The notes beneath the pieces are model-generated. The model made no database searches. It was not told where the DNA came from and saw only the letters and a list, made by a program, of their open reading frames with translations. Shown here piece after piece: positions 27,264 through 35,838 of a DNA stretch of 64,000 bases. A program made the position numbers and the translations under genes. Location: positions 1 through 64,000 of the forward strand of contig NZ_SCUT01000017.1 of assembly GCF_004297265.1 (NCBI RefSeq), given 5' to 3'. Numbering within the stretch: position 1 is the first letter of the stretch; each line of letters begins with the position of its first letter. The DNA comes from Reyranella sp. (GTDB lineage Bacteria; Pseudomonadota; Alphaproteobacteria; Reyranellales; Reyranellaceae).

Positions 27264-28301
27264 CTACATCCGATTGGCGGCGGCGGGATCGAGCGGCCAG
27301 CGTGGCCGGGGACGGAAATCGAGCGCATCGACCTGGCCGAGACGCAGCCGTTCGACGCCGGCCCAGGCGATCATGGCGCCATTGTCGGTGCAGAGCCTGA
27401 CCGGCGGCGCGACCAGCTGCGCGCCATGCGCCGCCGCGACCTCTTCGAGCCGGCCGCGCAGATAGGTATTGGCCGCGACACCACCGGCCACCACCAGCGT
27501 CGACGACGGGGCCAGCACCAGCGCGTTGGCGCAGCGGTCGGCGAAGACGTCGCCCACCGTGCGCTGGAAGGAGGCGCAGAGATCGGCGACGGCGCGCGCG
27601 TCATCGGCAGGCAGCTTCTCGACGGTCTGGCGCACGGCGGTCTTGAGGCCCGAAAAGGAGAAGTCGCAGCCGGGCTTGCGCCACATCGGCCGCGGCAGTG
27701 CGAAGCGTTTCGGGTCGCCGCCGACCGCCGCTTTCTCGACGGCCGGTCCGCCGGGGAAGCCCAATCCCAGCAGCTTGGCGGTCTTGTCGAAGCATTCGCC
27801 GGCGGCATCGTCGATGGTGGTGCCCAGCCGCGTGAAGTCGCCGGGACCGCGCACCGTGAGCAGCTGGCAATGGCCACCTGATACGAGCAGCAGCAGGTAA
27901 GGAAACTCGACGGGCTCCGTCAGCCGCACGGAGAGGGCATGACCTTCGAGGTGATTGACCGCGATGAACGGCTTGTCGTGCGCGAAGGCCAGCGCCTTGG
28001 CCGTCATGACACCGACCATCACGCCACCGATCAGCCCCGGCCCGCCGGTCGCAGCGATGGCGTCGAGATCGGCCAGCCCGAGACCCGCCTCGTCGAGCGC
28101 CTGGGCGACCAGCCCATCGATGCGCTCCAGGTGAGCCCGCGCAGCGATCTCCGGCACCACGCCGCCGAACCGGCGATGCTCGGTCAGCTGGCTGTAGACC
28201 GTATTCGACAGGATCCGGCCGACCGGCTGTGCCCCGGCCGCGCCTTCGACCACGGCGACGGCGGTCTCGTCGCAGCTCGTTTCGATTCCCAGCACGCGCA
28301 T
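27264..28301 (-). CDS. tsaD: tRNA N6-adenosine threonylcarbamoyltransferase
   Basis: The 345-residue protein transfers threonylcarbamoyl to A37 of ANN-decoding tRNAs, working with TsaB, TsaE and TsaC. It starts '[18 protein letters not shown]' and has the metal-binding '[10 protein letters not shown]', 'LLLVSGGH', '[23 protein letters not shown]' and '[14 protein letters not shown]' motifs of the ASKHA fold. Length is normal. It leads a leftward run and is separated from hemC by the second oxygenase paralogue; tsaD and hemC are often divergent neighbours in alphaproteobacteria. Confidence 0.97.
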   Translation of the reverse strand: MRVLGIETSCDETAVAVVEGAAGAQPVGRILSNTVYSQLTEHRRFGGVVPEIAARAHLERIDGLVAQALDEAGLGLADLDAIAATGGPGLIGGVMVGVMTAKALAFAHDKPFIAVNHLEGHALSVRLTEPVEFPYLLLLVSGGHCQLLTVRGPGDFTRLGTTIDDAAGECFDKTAKLLGLGFPGGPAVEKAAVGGDPKRFALPRPMWRKPGCDFSFSGLKTAVRQTVEKLPADDARAVADLCASFQRTVGDVFADRCANALVLAPSSTLVVAGGVAANTYLRGRLEEVAAAHGAQLVAPPVRLCTDNGAMIAWAGVERLRLGQVDALDFRPRPRWPLDPAAANRM

Positions 28302-28360
28302 GCGGGACTTCTAGCGGCCCGCACGCCGGGGCGCCAGACGACTCCTCGCCGACGCACCAC

Positions 28361-28523
28361 CTCATCCTGAGAGGCTGGCCGGAAATGAACTGAATCGATT
28401 CAATCACTGACCTCACCCTGAGGAGCATCGCGCAGCGATGCGTCTCGAAGGGTGGGAACGCGCACCCTGTCTGTTGCCCATCCTTCGAGACGCCGTGCTG
28501 CGCACGGCTCTTCAGGATGAGGT
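28361..28523. repeat. Intergenic inverted repeat region
   Basis: An isolated CTCATCCTGAGAGG unit at 28361 is followed by a full imperfect hairpin at 28411-28523. Its left arm reads CCTCACCCTGAGGAGC...GCGTCTCGAAGG and its right arm CCTTCGAGACGCCGTGC...CTTCAGGATGAGG. Such units are dispersed in many alphaproteobacterial genomes. It fills most of the 243-base gap between tsaD and oxygenase paralogue B, and leaves little room for a separate tsaD promoter. Confidence 0.78.
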
Positions 28524-28544
28524 TAAGTGTTTGTTGGGAAGACT

Positions 28545-29192
28545 CTACAGGTTCAGGTTGAACGCGATCGAGATGCGCTCGGCCGTGCCGCGATAGTGGC
28601 GGACCTGATGGAGCAGCCACGACGGGAACAGGACCATCCGGCCGGCCTTCGGCTGCAGGACCTCGTTGGCCCCGCCCGACAGGCCGCCCTTCATCGCAAA
28701 GCCGAGATGCGGCGCATACATTACCGGGCCGGCTCCGCGCGGATCGAGGAATTCGAGCGCCCCGCCCAGCGACGGATCGGCGGCGATGCCGCCATCGTCG
28801 ACATAGTAGACCCCGGACCAGAAGGCGCCGGGATGCGTGTGGGGCAGGTTGCCGTGGCCGCTGCGGTTGACGTTGGCCCACATGTTGGCGCGCCACGTCA
28901 CGGCGAAGACGCCGGGATGCGGGCCGCCAGCATTGCCCGACCGGTCGATCGTCACGCGATTGGCGGTGTTGCGGGCGATGGCCAGCAGCTTCAGCGCCGG
29001 CACGCCGCCCCAGCGCTCCATGTCCCAGGTCGACTGCCAGCCGCCTTCGTTGGAAGCCTGTGTGCCGGGGTGGGACTTCTCGCGCGCCTCGATGACCCTT
29101 CGCAGGTCGGCATTCAACGCGGCCGCATCCGGCACGTCGTGGACGACGAGCGGCGTGGCGAACAACGGTACGATTTCGAGATCCTGGCTCAT
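28545..29192 (-). CDS. Putative 2OG-Fe(II) oxygenase, TIGR02466-type (paralogue B)
   Basis: The 215-residue protein matches paralogue A along its length: shared 'WSGVYYVDDGGI.ADPSLGG', 'GGWQS.WD', 'KLLAIARN.ANR' and 'LFPSWLLHQVRHYRGTA'. Candidate Fe ligands are His120, Asp150 and His195. It differs by a short insertion near residue 90 ('NAGGPHPGVFAV'). Both copies keep the putative active-site residues, so both may be active. It is divergent from hemC. The substrate is unknown. Confidence 0.85.
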   Translation of the reverse strand: MSQDLEIVPLFATPLVVHDVPDAAALNADLRRVIEAREKSHPGTQASNEGGWQSTWDMERWGGVPALKLLAIARNTANRVTIDRSGNAGGPHPGVFAVTWRANMWANVNRSGHGNLPHTHPGAFWSGVYYVDDGGIAADPSLGGALEFLDPRGAGPVMYAPHLGFAMKGGLSGGANEVLQPKAGRMVLFPSWLLHQVRHYRGTAERISIAFNLNL

Positions 29193-29314
29193 GCTCGCGC
29201 TCTGTTCGCCGCCTTCATGCCTGCCGGCTTCGGCCCCCGCAACCGCCAGCGGCCGCGACCTGTCGGCACGAGCCCTTCTGGCGTGACGAAGCGACCTACG
29301 CTAGAGCAGCGGCC

Positions 29315-30241
29315 ATGACGGCCCCCCTCCTCCGCCTCGGCACGCGCGGCAGCCCTCTCGCCCTCACCCAGACCGGCCTCGTGCGCGACGCCCTGGCCAG
29401 GGCGGTGCCCGCCCTCGCGGCACCCGGCGCCATCGAGATCGTGACCATCCGGACGACGGGCGACGTGATCCAGGACCGGCCGCTCTCCGAAGCCGGCGGC
29501 AAGGGACTTTTCGTCAAGGAGATCGAGGAGGCCCTGCTGCGGGGCCGCATCGACGCCGCCGTCCACAGCATGAAGGACATGCCGACGGCACAGCCGCCCG
29601 GCCTGGCGATTTCGGCGTTCTTGCCGCGCGAGGATGCGCGCGATGTTCTGATCGCGGGGGACATCGCACGCATCGACGCGTTGCCGCAGGGCGCCATCGT
29701 CGGAACGTCGGCGCTGCGTCGCAAGGCGCTGCTGCTGCATCGCCGCCCGGATCTGCGCATCGTCACGCTGCGCGGCAATGTCGACACACGTTTGGCGAAG
29801 CGTGCCGACGGCACCGTGCAGGCGACGATCCTGGCGCTGGCCGGGCTGAAGCGACTGGGCAGGACCGGTGTCGGCACGGCCATCCCGGAAACCGAGATGC
29901 TGCCGGCCGTCGGCCAGGGCGCGGTGTGCATCGAGGCGCGAGAGAATGACGCGCAGACGCGCGGCTGGCTCGCCGCGATCGATCATGATCCCACCGCCGT
30001 GTGCGTGCGCGCCGAGCATGCCATGCTTGTCGTGCTCGACGGATCCTGCCGCACGCCGATTGCGGGACATGCGATCCTGACGGGCGGCGAGCTGCATCTG
30101 CGCGGCCTGATCGCCCGGCCCGACGGATCGGAAGTGATCGCAACGGAACGTCGTGGATCGATCGCCGAGGCCGCCGCCCTGGGGCGCGATGCCGGCGAGG
30201 AACTGAAGCGCCGCGGCGGACCGGGCTTCTTCGCCGACTGA
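29315..30241 (+). CDS. hemC: Hydroxymethylbilane synthase
   Basis: The 308-residue enzyme polymerises four porphobilinogen units to hydroxymethylbilane in haem synthesis. It has 'RLGTRGSPLALTQ' at the start, 'GKGLFVKEIEEALL' and 'DAAVHSMKDMPT'. It also has 'LRGNVDTRL', 'AVGQGAVCIEAR' and the cofactor cysteine in 'VLDGSCRTPIAGHA', where dipyrromethane attaches. Length is normal. It begins a rightward run continuing to the M48 peptidase and pgk. Confidence 0.97.
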   Translation: MTAPLLRLGTRGSPLALTQTGLVRDALARAVPALAAPGAIEIVTIRTTGDVIQDRPLSEAGGKGLFVKEIEEALLRGRIDAAVHSMKDMPTAQPPGLAISAFLPREDARDVLIAGDIARIDALPQGAIVGTSALRRKALLLHRRPDLRIVTLRGNVDTRLAKRADGTVQATILALAGLKRLGRTGVGTAIPETEMLPAVGQGAVCIEARENDAQTRGWLAAIDHDPTAVCVRAEHAMLVVLDGSCRTPIAGHAILTGGELHLRGLIARPDGSEVIATERRGSIAEAAALGRDAGEELKRRGGPGFFAD

Positions 30242-30284
30242 CGCACTCTCGACCGCGCGCGAACGGGCCCCTAGACTTCGGCCC

Positions 30285-31097
30285 ATGCACCCCATCCTGC
30301 GCTTCCTGCTGATCGCGTGCGGCTTCGCGTCTCTGCTCGCTGCGTGCGAGACGGCGCCGGTGTCCGGCCGCTCGCAGGTGATGCTGGTGAGCGAGAACGA
30401 GGAACGCGAGATGGGCCTGCAGGCCTATCGCGAAGTGCTGAGCAAGGAACCGCTGTCGCGCGACGCCCAGACCAACGCCATGGTCGAGAAGGTCGGCCGG
30501 CGCATCGCCAACGCCGCCGAGCATCCGCCGCAGGAACTGTGGCGCGCGCCGCGCTTCCGCTGGGAATTCAAGACCGTCGACAAGAACGAGCCCAATGCCT
30601 TCTGCCTGCCCGGCGGCAAGGTCGTGGTCTATACGGGCCTGCTGCCGATCACGAAGACCGAGACCGGCATGGCCGTCGTGATCGCCCACGAAGTGGCGCA
30701 TGCCCTTGCGCGCCATGGCGCCGAGCGGATGAGCGACCAGATGGTGGCGTCGGTCGGCACCGCCGCGGCGGCCGTGGCCCTGTCGGCGACCGTGAGCGGC
30801 CGCAGCCGCACCTATCTGCCGGCGATGATGGCCGCGGTCGGCGCCGGCGCGACGGTGGGCTACATCCTGCCGATGTCGCGCGCCCAGGAATCGGAAGCCG
30901 ACCGCATCGGCCTGGTGCTGATGGCGATGGCGGGCTACGACCCGCGCGAGGCGGTCGCCCTCTGGGAGCGCATGCGCGCCGCCAGTTCCGGCAAGCGGCA
31001 GGCAGAATGGCTCAGCACCCACCCCGCCGACACGACGCGCATCGCCGACATCAAGCGTTGGCTCCCCGAAGCCCTGCAATATTACAAGCCGCGATGA
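30285..31097 (+). CDS. M48-family zinc metalloprotease lipoprotein
   Basis: The 270-residue protein has a lipoprotein signal ending 'SLLAAC' (Cys21). Its M48 domain has 'IAHEVAHALARH' (His135, Glu136, His139) and the third ligand Glu202 in 'QESEADRIGL'. 'NAFCLPGGKVVVYTGLL' is the conserved strand before the helix. This is the BepA/LoiP-like periplasmic group that degrades misfolded envelope proteins, without the TPR part of BepA. Its stop overlaps the start of the TusA-like gene (ATGA). Confidence 0.93.
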   Translation: MHPILRFLLIACGFASLLAACETAPVSGRSQVMLVSENEEREMGLQAYREVLSKEPLSRDAQTNAMVEKVGRRIANAAEHPPQELWRAPRFRWEFKTVDKNEPNAFCLPGGKVVVYTGLLPITKTETGMAVVIAHEVAHALARHGAERMSDQMVASVGTAAAAVALSATVSGRSRTYLPAMMAAVGAGATVGYILPMSRAQESEADRIGLVLMAMAGYDPREAVALWERMRAASSGKRQAEWLSTHPADTTRIADIKRWLPEALQYYKPR

Positions 31098-31321
31098 CCC
31101 AAACGCTGGAATACGACGCCACGGGACTGCTTTGCCCATTGCCGGTGCTGCGCGCCAACCGCAAGCTGCGCGAGCTCGTGGTCGGTGGATTGCTCACGGT
31201 ACGCGCGACCGATCCCGCCGCGGAGGCCGACTTTCCCGCCTTCTGCCGGCAGACCGGACACGAGCTGGTCTCCTCGAGCCGCGAGGGCGAGGTGCTGGTA
31301 TTCGTAATTCGGAAACGGTAG
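31094..31321 (+). CDS. TusA-family sulfurtransferase
   Basis: The 75-residue protein has the TusA signature 'DATGLLCPLPVLRANRKLREL' with persulfide-carrying Cys14 in the CPxP context, and the family end 'FVIRK'. Such proteins relay sulfur for tRNA thiolation, molybdenum cofactor or other routes; which one is not shown. The ATG overlaps the stop of the M48 gene, so the start is firm. pgk follows after 45 bases. Confidence 0.92.
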   Translation: MTQTLEYDATGLLCPLPVLRANRKLRELVVGGLLTVRATDPAAEADFPAFCRQTGHELVSSSREGEVLVFVIRKR

Positions 31322-31366
31322 ACGGCGGAAACGCCAGACGCCCGTTCGACAGACGAGAGAGAGTTC

Positions 31367-32572
31367 ATGCCGCAGACGACCTTCAAGACCATCGATTCCA
31401 CCGACGTGTCCGGCAAGCGGGTGCTGGTGCGCGTCGACCTCAACGTGCCGATGAAGAAGGGCGTGGTGACCGACGCGACGCGCATCGAGCGTGCGGCGCC
31501 GACCATCAAGGAGCTGGCGGCCAAGGGCGCGAAGGTGATCGTGCTCAGCCATTTCGGCCGTCCCGACGGCAAGCGCGTGCCGGAGATGACGTTGCGGCCC
31601 CTGGTCGAGCCGCTGGAGAAGGCGCTGGGCAAGACGGTCGCCTTCGCCGAGGACTGTATCGGCCCGCTGGCAGAAGCCGCCGTGCGCAACATGAAGGCAG
31701 GCGACGTGCTGCTGCTCGAGAATCTCCGCTTCCACAAGGAGGAGGAGAAGAACGACGCGGGCTTCATCGACAAGCTCTCGCTGCTGGGCGACGTCTACGT
31801 GAACGATGCCTTCTCGACCGCGCATCGCGCGCATGCCTCGACCGAGGGCCTGGCCAATCGCCTGCCGGCGGTCGCCGGCCGCCTGATGCAGGAGGAGCTC
31901 GAGGCGCTCGACAAGGCGCTGGGCAATCCGAAGCGCCCGGTCTGCGCCATCGTCGGCGGCGCCAAGGTCTCGACCAAGCTCGACCTGCTGGGTAACCTGG
32001 TCGGCAAGGTCGACAAGCTGATCATCGGCGGCGGCATGGCGAACACCTTCATGCATGCGCAGGGGATCAAGGTCGGCAAGTCGCTGTGCGAGAAGGATCT
32101 CGCGGCCACCGCACTCGAGATCCTGGAGAAGGCCAAGGCCGCCAAGTGCGCCGTCCTGCTGCCGGTCGACGTCATGGCGGCGGACGAGTTCAAGGCCGAC
32201 TCACCACACGTCGTGGTCGACGCGGACGCCTGTCCCGACGACAAGATGATCCTCGATGTCGGACCGAAGTCGATCGCGCTCTACCAGAAAGAGCTCGCCG
32301 AGTGCTCGACGGTCGTCTGGAACGGCCCGCTCGGCGCCTTCGAGATCAAGCCGTTCGACACCGGCACGGTGGCGATCGCCCGGGACGTGGCGCGGCTCAC
32401 CGGCATGGGCAAGCTGCTGTCGGTGGCCGGCGGCGGCGACACGGTGGCGGCCCTGGCCGCCGCCGGCGTGGAGGAAAAATTCTCCTACGTCTCGACCGCC
32501 GGCGGCGCCTTCCTCGAATGGATGGAAGGCAAGACCCTGCCCGGCGTTGCGGCGCTGATACGGGCGGCGTAG
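31367..32572 (+). CDS. pgk: Phosphoglycerate kinase
   Basis: The 401-residue glycolytic enzyme converts 1,3-bisphosphoglycerate and ADP to 3-phosphoglycerate and ATP. It has '[17 protein letters not shown]', '[12 protein letters not shown]', '[13 protein letters not shown]', '[16 protein letters not shown]' and the nucleotide-binding C-lobe '[14 protein letters not shown]' and '[20 protein letters not shown]'. Length is normal. Upstream is a purine-rich GAGAGAGAG ribosome site. No gap or fba neighbour is visible in the window. Confidence 0.97.
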   Translation: MPQTTFKTIDSTDVSGKRVLVRVDLNVPMKKGVVTDATRIERAAPTIKELAAKGAKVIVLSHFGRPDGKRVPEMTLRPLVEPLEKALGKTVAFAEDCIGPLAEAAVRNMKAGDVLLLENLRFHKEEEKNDAGFIDKLSLLGDVYVNDAFSTAHRAHASTEGLANRLPAVAGRLMQEELEALDKALGNPKRPVCAIVGGAKVSTKLDLLGNLVGKVDKLIIGGGMANTFMHAQGIKVGKSLCEKDLAATALEILEKAKAAKCAVLLPVDVMAADEFKADSPHVVVDADACPDDKMILDVGPKSIALYQKELAECSTVVWNGPLGAFEIKPFDTGTVAIARDVARLTGMGKLLSVAGGGDTVAALAAAGVEEKFSYVSTAGGAFLEWMEGKTLPGVAALIRAA

Positions 32573-32581
32573 CGTCGGCGC

Positions 32582-33181
32582 ATGAGCGCCCCGCCAACCC
32601 AACCCGATCGCCCGCGCCTGCCGTGGGATCCGCCCGAACATTTCGAGAAGCGGGTTCCTGACGGCGACAATCGCGAGCGGCTGGTCTGCGGCCGCTGCGA
32701 GTTCATCCACTACCAGAACCCCAAGGTCGTCGCCGGCGCCGTGTGCACTTGGGAAGACAAAATCCTGCTGGCCAGGCGCGCCATCGAACCGCGCAAGGGT
32801 TTCTGGACGCTGCCCGCCGGCTACATGGAACTCGGTGAGACGACCGAGCAGGCCGCGCAGCGCGAGGCGCTGGAAGAGGCCTGCGCCACCATCGAGATCG
32901 ACCGGCTGCTCGCCATGTACAGCGTGGCCCGCATCGGCCAGGTGCAGATCATGTACCGCGCCCGGCTGGTCACACCCGAGATCGCCTGTGGCGTCGAAAG
33001 CGAGGAAGTGGCGCTGGTCGACTGGGCCGACATACCGTGGGACCAGCTCGCCTTCCCCACGGTCGTGTGGGCGCTCGCCCACTTCCACGAATCGCGCGAC
33101 AAGACTGACTTCTCCACCTACTCGAATCCCGCCGGTGACCTCGCCCGTATGTGGCCGCCGCGCAAGCCGGCCGGCGTCTAG
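32582..33181 (+). CDS. Nudix hydrolase
   Basis: The 199-residue protein has a short cysteine-containing segment ('[20 protein letters not shown]') that looks like the remnant zinc ribbon of NudC/YmfB-type enzymes. The Nudix box follows ('[23 protein letters not shown]', with the usual glycine after REUxEEx replaced by Cys). It ends with a C-terminal '[21 protein letters not shown]' helix region. It should hydrolyse a nucleoside-diphosphate-linked substrate, type unknown. It follows pgk by nine bases. Confidence 0.9.
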   Translation: MSAPPTQPDRPRLPWDPPEHFEKRVPDGDNRERLVCGRCEFIHYQNPKVVAGAVCTWEDKILLARRAIEPRKGFWTLPAGYMELGETTEQAAQREALEEACATIEIDRLLAMYSVARIGQVQIMYRARLVTPEIACGVESEEVALVDWADIPWDQLAFPTVVWALAHFHESRDKTDFSTYSNPAGDLARMWPPRKPAGV

Positions 33182-33217
33182 TCGTCCGGGAGTCGAGCGG
33201 CGACCCGAGAGGGCCGG

Positions 33218-34000
33218 ATGAACAGCGAAACCGACTACTACACGATACTCGGTGTCCTGCCCTCGATCGACCAGGGCGCGCTGGCAGCCGTCTACCGTGC
33301 GCTGCTCAAGAAGCATCACCCGGACCTGCATGACGGCGACAAGGCGAATGCCGACCGGATGACCCGGCGCCTCATCGAGGCCTACGAGATCCTGGGGAAT
33401 GCCGATTCGCGCGCCGAATACGACCGGCTTCGCGAGGATCGCGGCGCGTCATCCGGCGATTTCGACGCCGATGCCGACCCGTCCGACGACGGGCAAGAGA
33501 TGGAGGACGAGCACCTCGACGCGGCGTGGTATTACATCGCGAGATACTATCCGGAGGCGGAGCGGGCTCGCCGGGAACTCGCGGAACTGTCTACGGCGCT
33601 GGCTCTCACCTTCCAGGTCACGCTCGTCGAGACGAAGGTGGCGGCGGATGCGGACGAGCTGGCCGACGCCCTCAGGCATCAGTTCCTCGAACGCTATTTC
33701 GGATCCAATCCCGACGTGCAGGCGTTCGCCGTCGAGGCGCTGCGGCGGAATCGTCGCGATGTCGCCCTCGAGATCAACCAGGCCGTCAAGTTCCTGGGCT
33801 CGCCGCGGCCCGCCGAGACCGCCCGCTTCATCGAGACCGTGAAGCAGGTGACGCAGTGGAAAGTCCGCGTCGCCCCGCGGCAACGGCCGGCGCGCACCGG
33901 CGACTGGGGCGGCTACACGCTCTCCAGCGTCGACTGGGCAACGCTGGCCGCCGTCTTCTCGATCAGCTTGATCGTGCTGGCCTACGCGAAGATCATATAG
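33218..34000 (+). CDS. J-domain protein with C-terminal membrane anchor
   Basis: The 260-residue protein begins with a J domain ('DYYTILGVLPSIDQGALAAVYRALLKKHHPDLH') that keeps the HPD motif at residues 34-36, so it can stimulate an Hsp70 ATPase. The middle (about 75-230) is acidic then helical, without the Gly/Phe or zinc regions of true DnaJ. The last 22 residues ('VDWATLAAVFSISLIVLAYAKII') form one membrane segment. This suggests a tail-anchored co-chaperone facing the cytosol (inference). Confidence 0.87.
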   Translation: MNSETDYYTILGVLPSIDQGALAAVYRALLKKHHPDLHDGDKANADRMTRRLIEAYEILGNADSRAEYDRLREDRGASSGDFDADADPSDDGQEMEDEHLDAAWYYIARYYPEAERARRELAELSTALALTFQVTLVETKVAADADELADALRHQFLERYFGSNPDVQAFAVEALRRNRRDVALEINQAVKFLGSPRPAETARFIETVKQVTQWKVRVAPRQRPARTGDWGGYTLSSVDWATLAAVFSISLIVLAYAKII

Positions 34001-34015
34001 GGGTCGTGCCGCGCC

Positions 34016-34615
34016 TCAGCTGCCGCGGACGAAGGGATTGTCGTCACCGTCCCAGTAGCGCCTGAGCAGCGGGATCTGCAGGAAGGCGAAGATCATCGTC
34101 AGCGGGAAGCTGAGGAACATCTTGCTGGCGATCCACGTATCGGTCGGGAAGTTGCGCCACATCACTTCGTTGACGATGGCCAGCACGAAGAAGAACACCG
34201 TCCAGCGCATCGTGAGCTGATACCAGCCCTCGTCGGTCAGCCGGAAGGCCGCGCCGAACAACGGCTTCAGCAGCGGCTTCTTGAACAGGACGAGCCCACC
34301 CCCCAGGATCACGGCGAACAGGCAGTTCACGATCGTGGGCTTCAGCTTGATGAAGGTGTCGTCCTGCAGCCAGATGGTGAGGCCGCCGAACACCAGCACG
34401 AAGAAACCGCCGACCAGCGGCATGACCGGCCAGCGCTTCTCCAGCCAGCGGTAGCAGGGCAGCGCGATCGCGGTCGCGACGATGAAGATGCCGGTGCCCC
34501 AGTAGATGCCCCAGCGACCGTTGGCGGCGAAGAACAGGACCAGCGGCCCGAGTTCAAGCGCCGTGGCGTAGAGCCGGCGCATGCCGTTGTCGTCGCCGCT
34601 CCGCTCTGTGCTCAT
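34016..34615 (-). CDS. yciB: YciB/IspZ-family inner-membrane protein
   Basis: The 199-residue polytopic protein has about five hydrophobic segments. Its family strings are 'ALELGPLVLFFAANGRWGIYWGTGIF', 'PLFGAAFRLTDEGWYQLTMRWTVFFFVLAIVNEVMWR' and 'FPTDTWIASKMF'-type regions. YciB is linked to envelope integrity and septation in several bacteria; the mechanism is unclear. Its ATG overlaps the ftsY stop, so it forms the end of the leftward dapF-ftsY-yciB operon. Confidence 0.94.
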   Translation of the reverse strand: MSTERSGDDNGMRRLYATALELGPLVLFFAANGRWGIYWGTGIFIVATAIALPCYRWLEKRWPVMPLVGGFFVLVFGGLTIWLQDDTFIKLKPTIVNCLFAVILGGGLVLFKKPLLKPLFGAAFRLTDEGWYQLTMRWTVFFFVLAIVNEVMWRNFPTDTWIASKMFLSFPLTMIFAFLQIPLLRRYWDGDDNPFVRGS

Positions 34616-35838
34616 ACCGGCAATCCCATCAATCCGCGCGCGAAGGCCCTTGCCTCGAAGGGCCGGAGATCGTCGATGCCTTCGCCGACACCGATGGCAA
34701 CCACCGGCAGCTTGAATTTCTCAGCCAGCGCCACCAGCACACCGCCCTTGGCGCTGCCGTCGAGCTTGGTGAGCACCAGCGCGTCGACTGGCGACATGGT
34801 CCGGAAGGTCTCGACCTGGGCATGGGCGTTCTGGCCCGTGGTCGCATCGAGCACCAGCAGGCAGGAATGCGGCGCCTCGGGATCGAGCTTGCGGATGACG
34901 CGCACGATCTTGGCGAGCTCTTCCATCAGGTTGGTCTTGTTGTGCAGGCGGCCGGCGGTGTCGATCAGCAGCACGTCGGTCCTCTCGGCGCGCGCCCGCT
35001 CCAGCGCCTCGTAGGCGAGGCCCGCCGCGTCGGCGCCGGTCTGCTTCGACACGACCGGGACGCCGGCGCGGTCGCCCCAGACCTTGAGCTGCTCAACGGC
35101 GGCGGCGCGGAACGTGTCGCCCGCGGCCAGCATCACCGAGCGGCCCTCGCCCTTGTAGAGGCCGGCGAGCTTGGCGATGGTCGTGGTCTTGCCGCTGCCA
35201 TTCACGCCGACCACCAACACGACATGCGGCTTGCGCGCGGCGTCGATGGTGAGCGGCACAGCGACCGGCTGCAGGATCTCGGCGATGTCGTCGGCGAAGG
35301 CCGCGCGCACCTCCTCGTCGGTGACTTCCTTGCCGAACCGTTCCTTGCCGAGCTTGGCCACGAGCCGGCTGGCGACGGCGACGCCGAGGTCGGCCTGGAT
35401 CAGCACGTCCTCGAGATCGTCGAGCGTCTGCTGGTCGAGCTTCTTCTTGGTGAAGAGGCCGGTGATGCTCTCGGCGACCTTCCTGGTCGACTTGGACAGG
35501 CCCTCGCGCAGGCGCGACAGCCAACCTTTCTTTTCGACTTCGGGCTTTTCGACCTCGGGCTTTTCGACCTCGGGCTTCTCGACCTCGGGTTCCTTCGCGG
35601 CCACCGCTTCGGCCTCGGTCACCGTTTCGACGGGGACCGTCTCGGGCTCCGGCGCCGTCGGCACCGGCTCGATGGGCGGCGGCGCGACTTGTGTCTCGGG
35701 CTCAGCCGTGACGGCCGGCTCTACCGGTTCAAGTTTCTCGACCTCGGGCTCGGCAGGCCTGGGTGTCTCGACAGCCGGGGTCCCGCGGCGGAAGCGCGCA
35801 AACCAGCCCTTCTTCTGCGGCTCGCCGGTATCGCTCAT
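34612..35838 (-). CDS. ftsY: Signal recognition particle receptor FtsY
   Basis: The 408-residue protein has an acidic, Pro/Glu/Val-rich N-terminal A domain with tandem 'EKPEV' units. The N domain carries 'LEDVLIQADLGVAVASRLV', and the GTPase G domain has 'VVGVNGSGKTTTIAKLAG', 'LLIDTAGRLHNKTNLMEEL' and 'TKLDGSAKGG', ending 'FEARAFARGLMG'. FtsY docks ribosome-SRP complexes (see ffh at 40615) at the membrane. The ATG at 35838 overlaps the dapF stop by four bases; the longer ORF upstream is a dapF shadow. The tRNA methylthiotransferase gene often found between dapF and ftsY is absent. Confidence 0.96.
   Translation of the reverse strand: MSDTGEPQKKGWFARFRRGTPAVETPRPAEPEVEKLEPVEPAVTAEPETQVAPPPIEPVPTAPEPETVPVETVTEAEAVAAKEPEVEKPEVEKPEVEKPEVEKKGWLSRLREGLSKSTRKVAESITGLFTKKKLDQQTLDDLEDVLIQADLGVAVASRLVAKLGKERFGKEVTDEEVRAAFADDIAEILQPVAVPLTIDAARKPHVVLVVGVNGSGKTTTIAKLAGLYKGEGRSVMLAAGDTFRAAAVEQLKVWGDRAGVPVVSKQTGADAAGLAYEALERARAERTDVLLIDTAGRLHNKTNLMEELAKIVRVIRKLDPEAPHSCLLVLDATTGQNAHAQVETFRTMSPVDALVLTKLDGSAKGGVLVALAEKFKLPVVAIGVGEGIDDLRPFEARAFARGLMGLPV
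35531..35590. repeat. Four-copy 15-base tandem repeat inside ftsY
   Basis: Four adjacent 15-base units (consensus TTTTCGACCTCGGGC on the + strand) encode repeated Glu-Lys-Pro-Glu-Val in the acidic linker of FtsY. The first and last copies each differ by one or two bases. The repeat is in frame, so copy-number change would lengthen or shorten the linker by five residues without breaking the gene. Confidence 0.9.
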
